Counted from the stretch's first letter, positions 1 through 9,486 are shown. The stretch: 64,000 bases of DNA from Gammaproteobacteria bacterium (GCA_018067045.1 JAGPVL010000004.1:1-64000), one strand, 5' to 3'. Notes: generated from the letters alone by a model not told the origin. Numbers and translations: made by a program.

Positions 1-283
1 AGCTTGCTTGCAAGCGAGCCAGCTTTGATCACAACCAAAACCTATCGCCTGCAAGCAGCCTCCCACAAGGCAGTGCAGTTTGATGTTTGTGTAGGAGCTT
101 GCTTGCAAGCGAGCCAGCCTTGATCACAACCAAAACCTATCGCCTGCAAGCAGCCTCCCACAAGGCAGTGCAGTTTGATGTTTGTGTAGGAGCTTGCTTG
201 CAAGCGAGCCGGCTTTGATCACAACCAAAACCTATCGCCTGCAAGCAGGCTCTCACAATAGCAGTGTAGTTTGATGTTTTGTT
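1..283. repeat. 95-bp REP-type tandem repeat, about three units
   Basis: Three head-to-tail units of 95 bp start at 1, 96 and 191; the third decays near 280. Each unit holds two oppositely oriented short palindromic elements: one with the core AGCTTGCTTGCAAGCGAG and the other with TCGCCTGCAAGCAGCCTCCC. The first two units are almost identical, and the third differs at several bases. The same cores recur at 3746, 19684 and 47961, so this is a dispersed REP/BIME-like family that has been locally amplified. The left window edge may cut further copies. No gene is visible in this stretch. Confidence 0.85.
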
Positions 284-307
284 TTCTATTAACGTGAATT
301 CGTTCTT

Positions 308-1519
308 TTACTCATCAAGACTTTGCGAGGTTGATGGGCCATCTTTGTCTTGTTCTTCCGCTTGCGACTCAGCCGCTTCGGCTTCCTGTTCGACTTTCTC
401 TGCCGCTTTCTCTACACCAACGTGATACGCGGCGTACCCGGTTTGCACCACTTGGTTAACGGCCATGCCGAGAATGCGACCGTTAAAGGGGGAGAGTACG
501 GCGCTACCAGTATTGCTGATAGGGTCGATGACAGAGCCGAGTACCTGTCCTGTTTTAACTTTGTCGCCGAGCTTTACGTTGGATAGCAGGATGCCGCCCT
601 GTGACGCGCGCACCCATTGGGATTCATAAAACACTGGCTGTGGGGCGCTCCAAAAGCGGCTGCTTTCTTTCATGCCGAGACTGTCGAGTAAGGTCTGCAG
701 CGCTTTGACGCCGTAATCTACAGCGCCTTCTTCCAGCACGAGCGGTCCACCGGCTTCCATCGTCAGTGCTGGAATGCCAGCGTCGGTTGCGGCGCGGCGT
801 AGGGTGCCCTGAGCACCGGCGCCGTGCAGTACGGTAATGCCGCCAAGATGTTTTGCCATTTCGACAATTTCGGGTTTTTTAAGATTGCCGCGCAGTTGCG
901 GTAAGTTAGTGCGCGCCATGGAGCCGGTGTGTAAATCGACTAGGTATTGGCAGTGGGCAATCACATCAGTGAATAGACTGTGGGCGATACGGGACGCTGA
1001 GCTGCCTTGTGGGTTGCCGGGGAAGTGACGGTTTAAATCACGACGATCAGAGAGGTAGCGTTCGGCGCGGCGGAAGCCGTCAAGGTTGACGATGGGAATA
1101 CCAATGACGCTGCCATTGAGCTGTTTCGGTTCGAGATCGAACATTAGCCGCCGCACCATTTCGATACCGTTTAATTCGTCGCCATGGACCGCTGCGGTCA
1201 TGCACACCACTGGGCCAGGATGGGCGCCGTGTGCAACGAGTACTGGTACGGGCGTGGCGATGCTCGCGAAGGACTGTTCTGGGGACCAATACAGGGTGTT
1301 AAAGGAGCCAGGCTCGACGGTGTTAGAAAGGAGGCGCAGTGCTGCTTGGCTGGCGCTGCTATCGGCCGGCTGTGCTGTTTGATCAACTGCGGTGACGGGA
1401 ACGGGCTCAGCCGGTGGATTTTCTTCGTCCTCTGTCTCGGTTGCCCAGCTAAGTGCCGGTAGCAAAAAAGTTGGCATGAGCAGGGTCGCGATGATCAGCG
1501 GGCGTAGTCGTTTCCACAT
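308..1519 (-). CDS. Secreted M14-family succinylglutamate desuccinylase/aspartoacylase-like deacylase
   Basis: A 403-residue protein of the AstE/aspartoacylase branch of zinc carboxypeptidase-like (M14) enzymes, which hydrolyse N-acyl amino acids or related amides. Residues 1-26 form a signal peptide ending in ALSWA, so it is probably periplasmic. The zinc site is visible as HGDE (H112, E115) and DLHTG (H197). A likely catalytic glutamate is E255 in the TMEAGGP segment, and the arginine-rich segment DRRDLNRHFPG lies near 158-168. A beta-barrel-like C-terminal domain follows, and the last 30 residues are a Glu/Gln-rich acidic tail not typical of the family. The substrate cannot be read from sequence. 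It is a single gene between the REP block and the ABC-F gene. Confidence 0.8.
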   Translation of the reverse strand: MWKRLRPLIIATLLMPTFLLPALSWATETEDEENPPAEPVPVTAVDQTAQPADSSASQAALRLLSNTVEPGSFNTLYWSPEQSFASIATPVPVLVAHGAHPGPVVCMTAAVHGDELNGIEMVRRLMFDLEPKQLNGSVIGIPIVNLDGFRRAERYLSDRRDLNRHFPGNPQGSSASRIAHSLFTDVIAHCQYLVDLHTGSMARTNLPQLRGNLKKPEIVEMAKHLGGITVLHGAGAQGTLRRAATDAGIPALTMEAGGPLVLEEGAVDYGVKALQTLLDSLGMKESSRFWSAPQPVFYESQWVRASQGGILLSNVKLGDKVKTGQVLGSVIDPISNTGSAVLSPFNGRILGMAVNQVVQTGYAAYHVGVEKAAEKVEQEAEAAESQAEEQDKDGPSTSQSLDE

Positions 1520-1661
1520 AAGCTCAATCCATTTTCCATTATTGCAATGGCGGGTTGGAGTGCCATGGCGCTGCTGAGTTCCCTGTGGTTCTCCTTATAG
1601 AGCTTTCACAGGGTTCCCGTCGCGCCATAGCGGTCTCTATGCTGGCATGTTCATCATCATG

Positions 1662-3545
1662 TTACGCGTCAAGATCCTGCCAACGCTGGAACGTGGTTTC
1701 TAGCTCAGCGGTCTTGTTAGTGAGCGCCTCGTTAGTTTGGTTGAAAGCCTTTGGGTCGCGCTGAAACAGCTCGGGATCGCAGAGCGTTTGTTGCAGGGCG
1801 CTGATCTCGCCTTCAAGCGCGTCGATGATCGCCGGTAGCTCATCTAACTCGCGCTGTTCTTTATAAGAGAGCTTTTTCTTTTCTGGCGGCGCGGCTTTCT
1901 TCTCTGGCTCCGGCTTGGCTTTGGTCAGCTGTGCTTTTGTTTTGGCAGCAGCAATCGGAGCGCGTTGGCGCAGCCAGTCGTTATAACCACCGACATATTC
2001 ATTCACTTCGCCGTGTTCGAACACGATCGTTGAGGTGACGACGTTATCGAGAAATTCCCGATCGTGGCTGACCAGCAACAGTGTGCCTTGATAATCCATC
2101 AACTGCTCTTCGAGCAGATCGAGCGTTTCGGCATCGAGATCGTTGGTGGGCTCATCGAGTACCAGCAGGTTGAACGGCCGGGTAAACAACTTTGCTAACA
2201 GCAGGCGATTACGTTCGCCGCCGGACAGTGAACGTACCGGTTGACGCATACGCGCCGGATCAAACAGAAAGTCTTGCAGGTAGCCGACCACATGTCGTGA
2301 TTTGCCGTTAATCTCGATAAAGTCGCTGCCTTCGACAACGTTTTCAATAACTGTTTTTTGTTCGTCGAGGGTGTTACGTAGCTGATCGAAATACGCCACG
2401 TCGAGATTGGTGCCGAGCTTTACGGTGCCGACTTGCGGTGCGAGCTTGCCCAGCATTAGCTTCAGCAAGGTTGATTTTCCGCAGCCGTTCGGGCCGACAA
2501 TACCGATGCGATCGCCACGCAAAATAGTGGTGCTGAAATCATCGAGAATGATCTGCTCGCCGTGCTTATGGCTCAGGCTTTTTGTTTCCAGAACGATTTT
2601 GCCGGACTGGTCTGCGCCTTGCACAGTCAGTTTGGCGGCGCCGACACGTTCGCGTCGCGAGGCACGTTCGTTACGCATATCTTTCAGTGCGCGAACACGA
2701 CCTTCGTTACGGGTGCGGCGCGCTTTAATGCCTTGGCGAATCCAAGTTTCTTCTTGCGACAAGCGCTTATCAAATTCGGAGTTGGCTTTTTCTTCGGCGT
2801 CGAGCTGCTGCTGCTTGCCTTGCAGATATTTTTCGTAACTGCCGGGCCAGCTAGTGAGCTTGCCGCGATCGAGTTCGATAATGCGTGTGGCGAGGGCGCG
2901 CACGAAGGCTCTATCGTGAGTGATAAAGACCAGCGTGCCGCCCCAGCTTTTGAAGAAGTCTTCAAGCCAATCGATCGATTCGATATCCAGATGGTTGGTC
3001 GGTTCGTCGAGTAGCAAAATGTCCGGTGCTTGGACCAGTGATTGCGCGAGCAGTACGCGGCGTTTCATACCGCCTGACAAGCCGGAAAATTCCTGTTCGC
3101 CGTCGAGCTGTAGTTTCGACAGAATCGTTTCGACCCGTTGTGCTAATTCCCAGCCGCCACGGCTGTCGATGCTGGCTTGTACTTGGGTGAAGCGTTCCAT
3201 GGTTTTGTCAGTACCGTCGGCCAGCTGATGGCCTAAATGACTGTACTCGGTTAGCAGAGCGCCCATATCGCCTAATCCGGCGGCGACTACGTCGTAAACG
3301 GAGCCATCCGTATCCGCAGGAACTTCCTGTACTAAACGGGCGATGGTGAGTCCTTGTGGCTTTTCGATCTGGCCGTCATCGGCGATGATCTCGTCCGCGA
3401 GGATCTTCATCAGTGTTGATTTGCCGGCGCCGTTGCGGCCGACCAAACAGAGGCGCTCGCCTTTGTCGATGGCGAGGTTGACGCCGGAAAGTAGTGGCGC
3501 GGCGCCAAAACTAAGCTTGATGTTACGAAGAGTCAGGATAGGCAT
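1662..3545 (-). CDS. uup: ABC-F family ATPase, Uup type
   Basis: A soluble protein with two ATP-binding cassettes and no membrane segment, as in the ABC-F family that acts on ribosomes or nucleic acids. The first cassette shows Walker A GRNGAGKST, signature LSGGMKRRV and Walker B LLLDEPTNHLD. The second shows GPNGCGKST, LSGGERNRL and LVLDEPTNDLD. The C-terminal 100 residues are Lys/Glu-rich and predicted coiled coil, the feature that separates Uup from the other ABC-F proteins. The ATG at 3545 (protein starting MPILTLRN) is preferred over an in-frame ATG at 3587, because homology to the first cassette starts directly after it and the extra 14 residues look unstructured. Length from 3545 is 627 residues, close to E. 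coli Uup. Confidence 0.9.
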   Translation of the reverse strand: MPILTLRNIKLSFGAAPLLSGVNLAIDKGERLCLVGRNGAGKSTLMKILADEIIADDGQIEKPQGLTIARLVQEVPADTDGSVYDVVAAGLGDMGALLTEYSHLGHQLADGTDKTMERFTQVQASIDSRGGWELAQRVETILSKLQLDGEQEFSGLSGGMKRRVLLAQSLVQAPDILLLDEPTNHLDIESIDWLEDFFKSWGGTLVFITHDRAFVRALATRIIELDRGKLTSWPGSYEKYLQGKQQQLDAEEKANSEFDKRLSQEETWIRQGIKARRTRNEGRVRALKDMRNERASRRERVGAAKLTVQGADQSGKIVLETKSLSHKHGEQIILDDFSTTILRGDRIGIVGPNGCGKSTLLKLMLGKLAPQVGTVKLGTNLDVAYFDQLRNTLDEQKTVIENVVEGSDFIEINGKSRHVVGYLQDFLFDPARMRQPVRSLSGGERNRLLLAKLFTRPFNLLVLDEPTNDLDAETLDLLEEQLMDYQGTLLLVSHDREFLDNVVTSTIVFEHGEVNEYVGGYNDWLRQRAPIAAAKTKAQLTKAKPEPEKKAAPPEKKKLSYKEQRELDELPAIIDALEGEISALQQTLCDPELFQRDPKAFNQTNEALTNKTAELETTFQRWQDLDA

Positions 3546-3859
3546 AGGGTTCTTACTTGGGCTTCTTGTGTTGTTGTCGGCGTGCATGGCCGAATTAGCG
3601 AGCGCATCTTAACAGGTCTGAGTCGCCTCTGAATAATGCCTTGTCGGTATGGGTGCTCAGGCGGCATACCTCTGATGCTGTTGGGCAGCCAGAGCCATAC
3701 CTTGTAGTGAGCGGCGGCTAGCTTTTGCTGGCCTATATAGACAGGTCGCCTGCAAGCAGGCTCACACAAGGCTGCGCGGTTTGATGTTGCAGCAGCTTGC
3801 TTGCAAGCGATCAGGGCCTAATCAACACCGGTCATGTCAGTCTGCAAACAAGCGATACA
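3546..3859. repeat. Intergenic stretch carrying a REP-like element pair
   Basis: About 310 bases between the Uup gene and the mechanosensitive channel gene contain no convincing ORF. At 3746-3771 lies a copy of the TCGCCTGCAAGCAGGCTC element and at 3794-3810 the inverse-type element AGCTTGCTTGCAAGCGA. The layout matches the second half plus the first half of the 95-bp unit at the left edge, including the intervening TTTGATGTT. The pair can fold into an imperfect hairpin. Confidence 0.7.
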
Positions 3860-6800
3860 TTATTGGGCGTCGTCCCCTTTGCGTGACGCAGTGTTTTCGT
3901 TGGTTGTCGGCGTAACGCACACCTCGTCACCTTCTTTACTGCGAATATGAATATCGAGTTGGCTGAAGGCGATCTCAAGATCGTGCTCACGACAGAGGGC
4001 GTCAATGCGACGATTGAGTTCATGGGTTGCAGGCAAGCGGTCGCTGACCTCTTTCACATGAACGCGTAGTTCGTGGTCTAACGTGCTGGCGCCGAATGCT
4101 AGGAACAGGGCGACGGGTTCGGGATCTTTGAGTACCCGCGCATTTTCCTTGGCCGCTTGTATCAGTACGCTGTAAGCCTTGTCCAGATCCGAACCATAGG
4201 CGAAACCCACAGTAACAGTGATGCGAGTAATGGAGTCTGTTAGCGACCAGTTAATCAATCGGTCGGTGACGAAACTTTTATTGGGAACGATAATTTCCTT
4301 GCGTTCGAAGTCTATGATCGTCGTGGCGCGAATGCGAATGCGGCTAACCGTACCGGATAGGTCGCCAATGGTAATGACGTCACCAATCCGTGCGGGGCGT
4401 TCGAATAGGATGATCAAGCCGGAAACAAAGTTAGCAAAAATTTCCTGCAGGCCAAAACCGAGACCAACGCCGAGCGCGGCGACTAGCCATTGCAGTTTTT
4501 CCCACGCAAATCCCATGCTGTTCAGTGCGCTAAGAAAGCCAATGGTGAGGATGCTGTAAGACAGTAGGGTCGTTATTGCATAGCTGCTGCCAGGGCGTAG
4601 GGTTAAGCGCGACAGGATCAGCATTTCCAGTAGGCCGGGTAGGTTACGCGACAGCATGAGCGTAATGATCATGGTAATGAGTGCGGAAACAACATCGCCG
4701 AGACTGGTCGGTAGCCATTGCTGCAGTGCACCGTCACCCACGCTGGTTTCCCAGAGCGTTATTTTATTCATATACCCAAAGGTGCCGAGTAAATCAGACC
4801 AGACGAGGTAAAAAATAACCGAAAAGCTAATCAGCAACGCGAGCCGTAACAAACGCAGGGATTGTTGATTAACTTGCTCCATATCCAGCGGTGGTTCTTC
4901 GATCGGTGCTTCGCTCGCTTCCTTTTGATCCGCATCACGTGCTTGCCGTCGAGAGAGGGCGCGCTTAAAGGCGAGTCGACGGGCGGCAACGGCCATGCCT
5001 CTGACGGCGGAGTTACCTAATAATCCCCACAGTATGGCGAGGTAAAACGATTCAATCAGTCGGCTCGACAATTTAGCGGCGCTGTAAAAATAACCGAGCT
5101 CAGTGATCAAGATGAGTGCTAACGGCACGAGCATGAAAAGAAGCGCCATGCAGACGCGTAGTACGGCGCTGCTATTTTTACGAGGGTAATGGAAGACAAC
5201 TTTAAATAGCCCGGCTGCGATAAGCAGTGCGCTAATCATCAACAGCAGCATGGCGGGTACATTGTCGGGAAGTAGCTCCGGGCGGTGCATTTCAATGCCG
5301 CTGATGCAGCTCGGCACGATCATACCCACGCCGATAAGCATCAGCCATTTACGTAGTTGGGCGGATGCCTCGGCGCTCCAGTGGAAATGCATTTCGGTAA
5401 TGCCGCCGGGGCGCAGTAAGCGTAGGCAGATAGCAAAAGTCATCCATAGCATGGCAAGGCGTAAAGCGATGGATCCGAGGATGAGCCTAGTTGGATCGGT
5501 GTCGTCGAATAGAAACGATACGGCGCACAGCAACAATGGCACAGGTGCTTCGAGCAGCAAGCCAATAGCAATTGCACGTGGAGTATGCAACTGGCTGTCG
5601 GCGCGTACTCGACCGATATCGCTTTCAATGGCCGCGAGTTGCCGTTTCCAGTGACTGCGTCTGAACCATATAGCGACAGCCAATAAAAATACCGCGATCG
5701 AGTTGTAGCTCTCAGCAAGTGCAACCTTCAGATTTTTCACACTTCCTTGCCAATCGATTTTTCGCACTTGTTGATAAAGCTCTTGTGGCATATTGAGCCA
5801 CCAATCCAAATCGAGTGTTTGGTTGCTCGGCATCCAGAAGCTTTGTTCACGCACGGTCGCGCGTAAGTTTTCACTAATAGCAACGAGCTGTTCCTGGCCG
5901 ACTTGCATGCTAATGGCGAGATTTAAGTTACGGCTCATCTCGGCGTCGAGTTGAGAGCGTAGTTCGTCCCGTACCTTGAGGAGCTGAATGAGAGCAGCAC
6001 GGAGGTCATCTGGAGCGGTTTCTTGTGTCTCTTTATGGGCGCCGGAAAGGATTTTATCTGCTTGCTTGCTCGGCTCCAACGTATTGGCTTGTTGCTGGTT
6101 TAATTGAAACTGCTCTAGGCGGAGATCTTTGATTTTTTCGCCGAGATCTTTATTGGTGCTGATGCGCGGCAGGTTTTTCTGCGTTTGATACAAGATGCGC
6201 GAAAGAATAAGGCTGCCTTTGAGTAAATCGATCTGTTCGCTCAGGTTTCGTTCGGTCTGCCGTACTCGGTCGAGGCGAGTGTTAATGTTGATGTTGTCTC
6301 TTATAAGGCTATTGGTATTTTGGCTCAGGTTGATGATCGTGGCGGTTAGCGCACGATTTTCTTCTACAACATGGTTGAGGTCAGGCAAGTCAGCAAAGGT
6401 TGCCGGAAGGTCGGCGCTGGCTTCATCGATAAGGCTTTCAATGCGTAGGCGGCGCTGGATGTTGAGGGACGTTTGTATAGATTCAAGTTCAAGTTCGAGC
6501 GAATCGACTTGTTTGTTTAGGAGTGCCTGTTTGGCGATGGCGATGCGACGGAGAGAATCGCTGCTCCAAAGCTCGCGCGTGCGTAAATCAATGCGGCTGT
6601 TGAGCGCTTCTCGTTCGGTTTCCAAGGCGCCGACTTCAGCGTTAGTCAGCGCGTCGCTTTCTTTTGCGCGGAGGCTTAGCTGCTGACGGATTTCTTCCAA
6701 GCGACTTAGCGCTTGTTGCAACGTCGTTTGCGCTTGTTCAGGGAGTGTTTGGTAATTAATCAGTTGGCTGGAGGCTTTAGACAGCTCCTCCTGCGTCTTT

Positions 6801-7249
6801 TTCAACAGATCCAGAGCGTTGGTCAGTTTTTTGACGAGCACTTCAACAGGCTGGCCGTCATAGATGCCTTGTTCTGGGTCGTAAGGAACGAATGCCGCTT
6901 GTTGTGATTTAGCGATTTCAAGTTGAGCGGGCGCTTGTTTTTGCGCTTGGTTAATGGCCTCAAGACGCTCACGGTTTTTGTCGAGCTCGTCTAGATATTT
7001 TAGCGTGTCGCGCAGTGCATGTTGTTGGGTAGTTTCGAGTTCGCTTAAACTGCTTTTTCGATCAAAGTTAGCGAGGCTTTTTTCGACGTTAGCGCGCTTG
7101 GGTAGCGTTGTATCGGCCGCCAGAGCGGTAGTTGCCACAGTGACACTAAAGAGCATGGTGATCATCAATGCGCTTATGCGTCGCCACGTTATGGTCGCGA
7201 GCAGGATAATGCTGGGCTGCTGGGATAAGGGCGAGAGAGTTCGTGGCAT
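3860..7249 (-). CDS. mscK: Large mechanosensitive channel, MscK (KefA)-like
   Basis: An 1129-residue protein, very close in length to E. coli MscK (about 1120). It has an N-terminal signal peptide ending in TTALA near residue 44. A long periplasmic region, roughly 50-470, is rich in Leu, Gln and Glu and is predicted coiled coil. A bank of hydrophobic helices follows (about 520-900), then the MscS-type pore helix and beta domain (LGVGLGFGLQEIFANFVSGLIILFE-like region, shown by the segment GLGFGLQEIFANF). The C-terminal domain (about 1000-1110) is the MscS cytoplasmic cage. It should open under hypo-osmotic membrane tension. The start lies 5 nt after the upstream methyltransferase stop, so the two are probably cotranscribed. 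A shorter start at the second Met cluster near residue 29 is also possible. Confidence 0.88.
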   Translation of the reverse strand: MPRTLSPLSQQPSIILLATITWRRISALMITMLFSVTVATTALAADTTLPKRANVEKSLANFDRKSSLSELETTQQHALRDTLKYLDELDKNRERLEAINQAQKQAPAQLEIAKSQQAAFVPYDPEQGIYDGQPVEVLVKKLTNALDLLKKTQEELSKASSQLINYQTLPEQAQTTLQQALSRLEEIRQQLSLRAKESDALTNAEVGALETEREALNSRIDLRTRELWSSDSLRRIAIAKQALLNKQVDSLELELESIQTSLNIQRRLRIESLIDEASADLPATFADLPDLNHVVEENRALTATIINLSQNTNSLIRDNININTRLDRVRQTERNLSEQIDLLKGSLILSRILYQTQKNLPRISTNKDLGEKIKDLRLEQFQLNQQQANTLEPSKQADKILSGAHKETQETAPDDLRAALIQLLKVRDELRSQLDAEMSRNLNLAISMQVGQEQLVAISENLRATVREQSFWMPSNQTLDLDWWLNMPQELYQQVRKIDWQGSVKNLKVALAESYNSIAVFLLAVAIWFRRSHWKRQLAAIESDIGRVRADSQLHTPRAIAIGLLLEAPVPLLLCAVSFLFDDTDPTRLILGSIALRLAMLWMTFAICLRLLRPGGITEMHFHWSAEASAQLRKWLMLIGVGMIVPSCISGIEMHRPELLPDNVPAMLLLMISALLIAAGLFKVVFHYPRKNSSAVLRVCMALLFMLVPLALILITELGYFYSAAKLSSRLIESFYLAILWGLLGNSAVRGMAVAARRLAFKRALSRRQARDADQKEASEAPIEEPPLDMEQVNQQSLRLLRLALLISFSVIFYLVWSDLLGTFGYMNKITLWETSVGDGALQQWLPTSLGDVVSALITMIITLMLSRNLPGLLEMLILSRLTLRPGSSYAITTLLSYSILTIGFLSALNSMGFAWEKLQWLVAALGVGLGFGLQEIFANFVSGLIILFERPARIGDVITIGDLSGTVSRIRIRATTIIDFERKEIIVPNKSFVTDRLINWSLTDSITRITVTVGFAYGSDLDKAYSVLIQAAKENARVLKDPEPVALFLAFGASTLDHELRVHVKEVSDRLPATHELNRRIDALCREHDLEIAFSQLDIHIRSKEGDEVCVTPTTNENTASRKGDDAQ

Positions 7250-7254
7250 AGTGC

Positions 7255-7950
7255 TCAGTCCTGATTCTGGCTTTGATAAGGCAAAGAGGGATGTTGCATG
7301 ATGCGGCGCATCAACGTCATTAACATTCCGAGGTCTCGGTCGTTACAGCGAGCCAATGCTTCACCTGCCCACTGATGGAGGTTCTCTTCATCATGTACGT
7401 TAAGACTTTTTAGTGTGTCGTCGAGCTGCTGCTTGGCCGAGCGATAAGTGTTGGCTGTTGTTTTGGCGGCAGTGCTTGTTTCATGTAGCTCTTCTCGGAG
7501 TTCCCAGGCATACAGCATGACCGCTTGAGCAAGATTGAGTGATGGTTGGACGTGGGCGAGCGGCACGCTGGTGGCGGCATCGCAAAGCGCCATTTCCTCA
7601 CCGGTCAGCCCCGAGCTTTCACGGCCAAATACGATCGCCGCGCGGCGAATACTGGCGCGTTTACCGACGATGGCGGCACGGCATTCGCTTGGGCTGAGGT
7701 AATCGTCCTTTTCCAGCCGCCTGCGTGCGCCGCTGGCGACACTGAAATCGACCTCCGCCAAGGCGCTGGCAAGATCCGGGAAGGTCCGTGCATTGCGCAA
7801 AATATCATCGCTCTGATGGGCAACCCAGTAGGCCTCGGGTTCGAGCGAGCACGGATCAACAAGCCAAAGCTCGGCAAAGCCCATGGTTTTGATGGCCCGA
7901 GCAGCCGCGCCGACATTTTCTGGGCGGGCAGGCTGAACCAGAATAAACAC
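7255..7950 (-). CDS. yjtD: SpoU/TrmH-superfamily RNA 2'-O-methyltransferase, LasT (YjtD)/TrmJ type
   Basis: A 231-residue SPOUT methyltransferase that transfers methyl from S-adenosylmethionine to a ribose 2'-OH. The N-terminal PARPENVGAAARAIKTMG motif 1, FGRESSGLT motif 2 and PSLNLAQAVMLYAWEL motif 3 are all intact. Length and the spacing of motifs resemble E. coli LasT/YjtD more than the longer TrmJ, although TrmJ (tRNA position 32) is the alternative. The start codon is GTG at 7950 with only a weak upstream purine tract. It is followed after 5 nt by the mechanosensitive channel gene on the same strand. Confidence 0.82.
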   Translation of the reverse strand: MFILVQPARPENVGAAARAIKTMGFAELWLVDPCSLEPEAYWVAHQSDDILRNARTFPDLASALAEVDFSVASGARRRLEKDDYLSPSECRAAIVGKRASIRRAAIVFGRESSGLTGEEMALCDAATSVPLAHVQPSLNLAQAVMLYAWELREELHETSTAAKTTANTYRSAKQQLDDTLKSLNVHDEENLHQWAGEALARCNDRDLGMLMTLMRRIMQHPSLPYQSQNQD

Positions 7951-8308
7951 GATATTCAGAGATAACCCCTTGTTTTAAATTGACTTTTAACTGAACTGCC
8001 TGATGTTTGCGATTTGCCAGCTTGGTCGACCTATTCTGCCATGTTTCATGAGCGACGCAGAGATTTGATCTAAGAGAGGCTCCGAAGCCTTTTGGCAGAA
8101 AATGTTCCCTAGCTGGCAGGCGCAGTCCTGTTCAGGCAAACGCCGTATGGTTAAAGTTTGTCCGCTTTAGGCAATTGCTTGCGGGAAGCTCATCGGGGGC
8201 TTCTGTCATAACAACAATCGATACTTGGATCTAGCGTCAGCCGGCACTGAAAAGCCCGCGACTTAAACCAGTACGAAACAAAAGCTATCGACACCAGGGA
8301 GACACATC
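7951..8308. other. Divergent intergenic region, no gene seen
   Basis: This 358-bp stretch separates the methyltransferase gene (- strand) and the secreted zinc-protein gene (+ strand), so it should hold promoters for both. The only local structure I see is a short hairpin AGGCTCCGAAGCCT at 8077-8090 followed by TTT. No ORF or recognisable riboswitch consensus is present. The downstream gene has a ribosome-binding site GGGAGA just before 8309. Confidence 0.5.
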
Positions 8309-9376
8309 ATGAAGAAGGGTTTGTTACTTATCGCCATGGCAGCAGCCATGTTCAGCACGCAGGTTAGCGCGTTCCAACAGATTACGCATAAACGTATTGC
8401 ACAGGATGCCGTGGCGTACATGCAGGCAAATCCTACTACAACCAATTATGCCAAGCTGCAGACGTGGGCAAGCGCTGCCGGCATGACGATGACGCAATTT
8501 GCAGAAGTGATTGGTCAAGGCGCTTATGACGTCGATGATTTCCAAGACACCTATCTGTGCGGTGCGATTACCGGTGATTGTGTTTATGCGCCGGTCTTTA
8601 ACGGAGGTGCTTCTTTGGTGAACTACACATCTTACTGGCACTTCCAGAATCACACGCGCGGTTCAGACACCCACGGTAATGACTTCGGTGGTTATAACTA
8701 TGATCTGCTAACCGTCTGGGGCGACATTGATAATATCGCTGCAGGTTGGTTGAACGGCGATTATATGGATGACGGCAACGGTGGTATGACCGGCTGGTGG
8801 TGGAGTGACGATTCTGAGTACAACACTTATGGTATTACCGAAGCGAACTATCGTCAGGGCAGCTACTCGTCTAAGTCTATGTATGACGATTTCGAAGAAA
8901 TGCCGTTCCAGCCAATCGATAACCTAGGTCAGTACTGGTACAGCCAGTTCCTTGCGGCACCAACAGCACAAACCTTGGGTTTCGTTTTACACACTACCGA
9001 CTTGTTGCAGCCTCACCACGTTTGGACAACTTCTGCGTTGAACCACAGCGGCTGGGAAACATGGGTAGCAGATTACTATGACAGCGAAAGCCTGAATAAC
9101 AGTGCTGCCGTGGCGCAGGCGCTAAATGACTTCACGCCAATTAATGTGGCTAGCGATGATATTCGTCCACTGCTTACTCAGGGTGGTGCAATTGCCTACG
9201 CGAATGGCGGTATTGTGTTATCGAGCACCGATCACTCTGATCGTTTGCAGGTTGCGCAGGTGGTGATTCCACATGCTATTGCTATGGTTGTGCATGTGCT
9301 AAACCACGCGGCAGATCGCGTCGGTAGCTCTAGCGCCAGCACCAGCACCAGCGGCGGTAAGGGAAAGAAGAAGTAG
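8309..9376 (+). CDS. Secreted zinc-dependent phospholipase C / S1-P1 nuclease-fold protein
   Basis: A 355-residue exported protein with a clear signal peptide (cleavage after about residue 21, TQVSA). The mature part resembles the trinuclear-zinc phospholipase C / P1 nuclease superfamily. It has an early His in QITHKRIAQDAV (H27), an Asp cluster GAYDVDDF (D74-D77) and YWHFQNH (H111, H115). A late block HTTDLLQPHH then HSGWE gives H228, D231, H236/H237, H246 and E250. The QP-H and HxxxE spacing matches bacterial phospholipase C, but the first His is three, not four, residues before Asp. The tail is a Ser/Thr/Gly linker ending in GKGKKK. The substrate is unknown; phospholipid or nucleic acid are the family options. 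RBS GGGAGA precedes the ATG. Confidence 0.6.
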   Translation: MKKGLLLIAMAAAMFSTQVSAFQQITHKRIAQDAVAYMQANPTTTNYAKLQTWASAAGMTMTQFAEVIGQGAYDVDDFQDTYLCGAITGDCVYAPVFNGGASLVNYTSYWHFQNHTRGSDTHGNDFGGYNYDLLTVWGDIDNIAAGWLNGDYMDDGNGGMTGWWWSDDSEYNTYGITEANYRQGSYSSKSMYDDFEEMPFQPIDNLGQYWYSQFLAAPTAQTLGFVLHTTDLLQPHHVWTTSALNHSGWETWVADYYDSESLNNSAAVAQALNDFTPINVASDDIRPLLTQGGAIAYANGGIVLSSTDHSDRLQVAQVVIPHAIAMVVHVLNHAADRVGSSSASTSTSGGKGKKK

Positions 9377-9420
9377 AGTCAGTAACTGGTCAGTTTTGAT
9401 CGGTAGAAAGTCGAAAAAGA

Positions 9421-9486
9421 AAGGGGAGGTGTTTTCGGGTGGCCGCATGGTTTTTTGCGCAACACTTGAAAAGCCTCCCTTTTTTA
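9421..9486 (+). terminator. Hairpin plus T-tract after the secreted zinc-protein gene
   Basis: GGGAGG at 9423-9428 pairs with CCTCCC at 9474-9479, the loop contains further pairing GTGTT/AACAC, and a run of six Ts follows. It sits 45 bp after the stop codon and before the parvulin gene, so it probably separates two transcription units. Confidence 0.6.

Noticed and set aside
1-283. CRISPR-like array from the 95-bp repeats
   Set aside because: The unit is repeated whole, with no unique spacers, and each unit contains REP-type palindromes; no cas gene is nearby.
350-1462. Several plus-strand open frames opposite the M14-family gene
   Set aside because: They are shadows of the conserved minus-strand coding sequence.
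2562-3014. 150-codon open frame antisense to the Uup gene
   Set aside because: It lies wholly opposite a strongly conserved ABC-F gene, has no ribosome-binding site and no family resemblance.
8077-8165. Possible c-di-GMP or other riboswitch upstream of the secreted zinc protein
   Set aside because: The short hairpin and GGCAAAC-like word do not fit the conserved core of any riboswitch I know; spacing is wrong.
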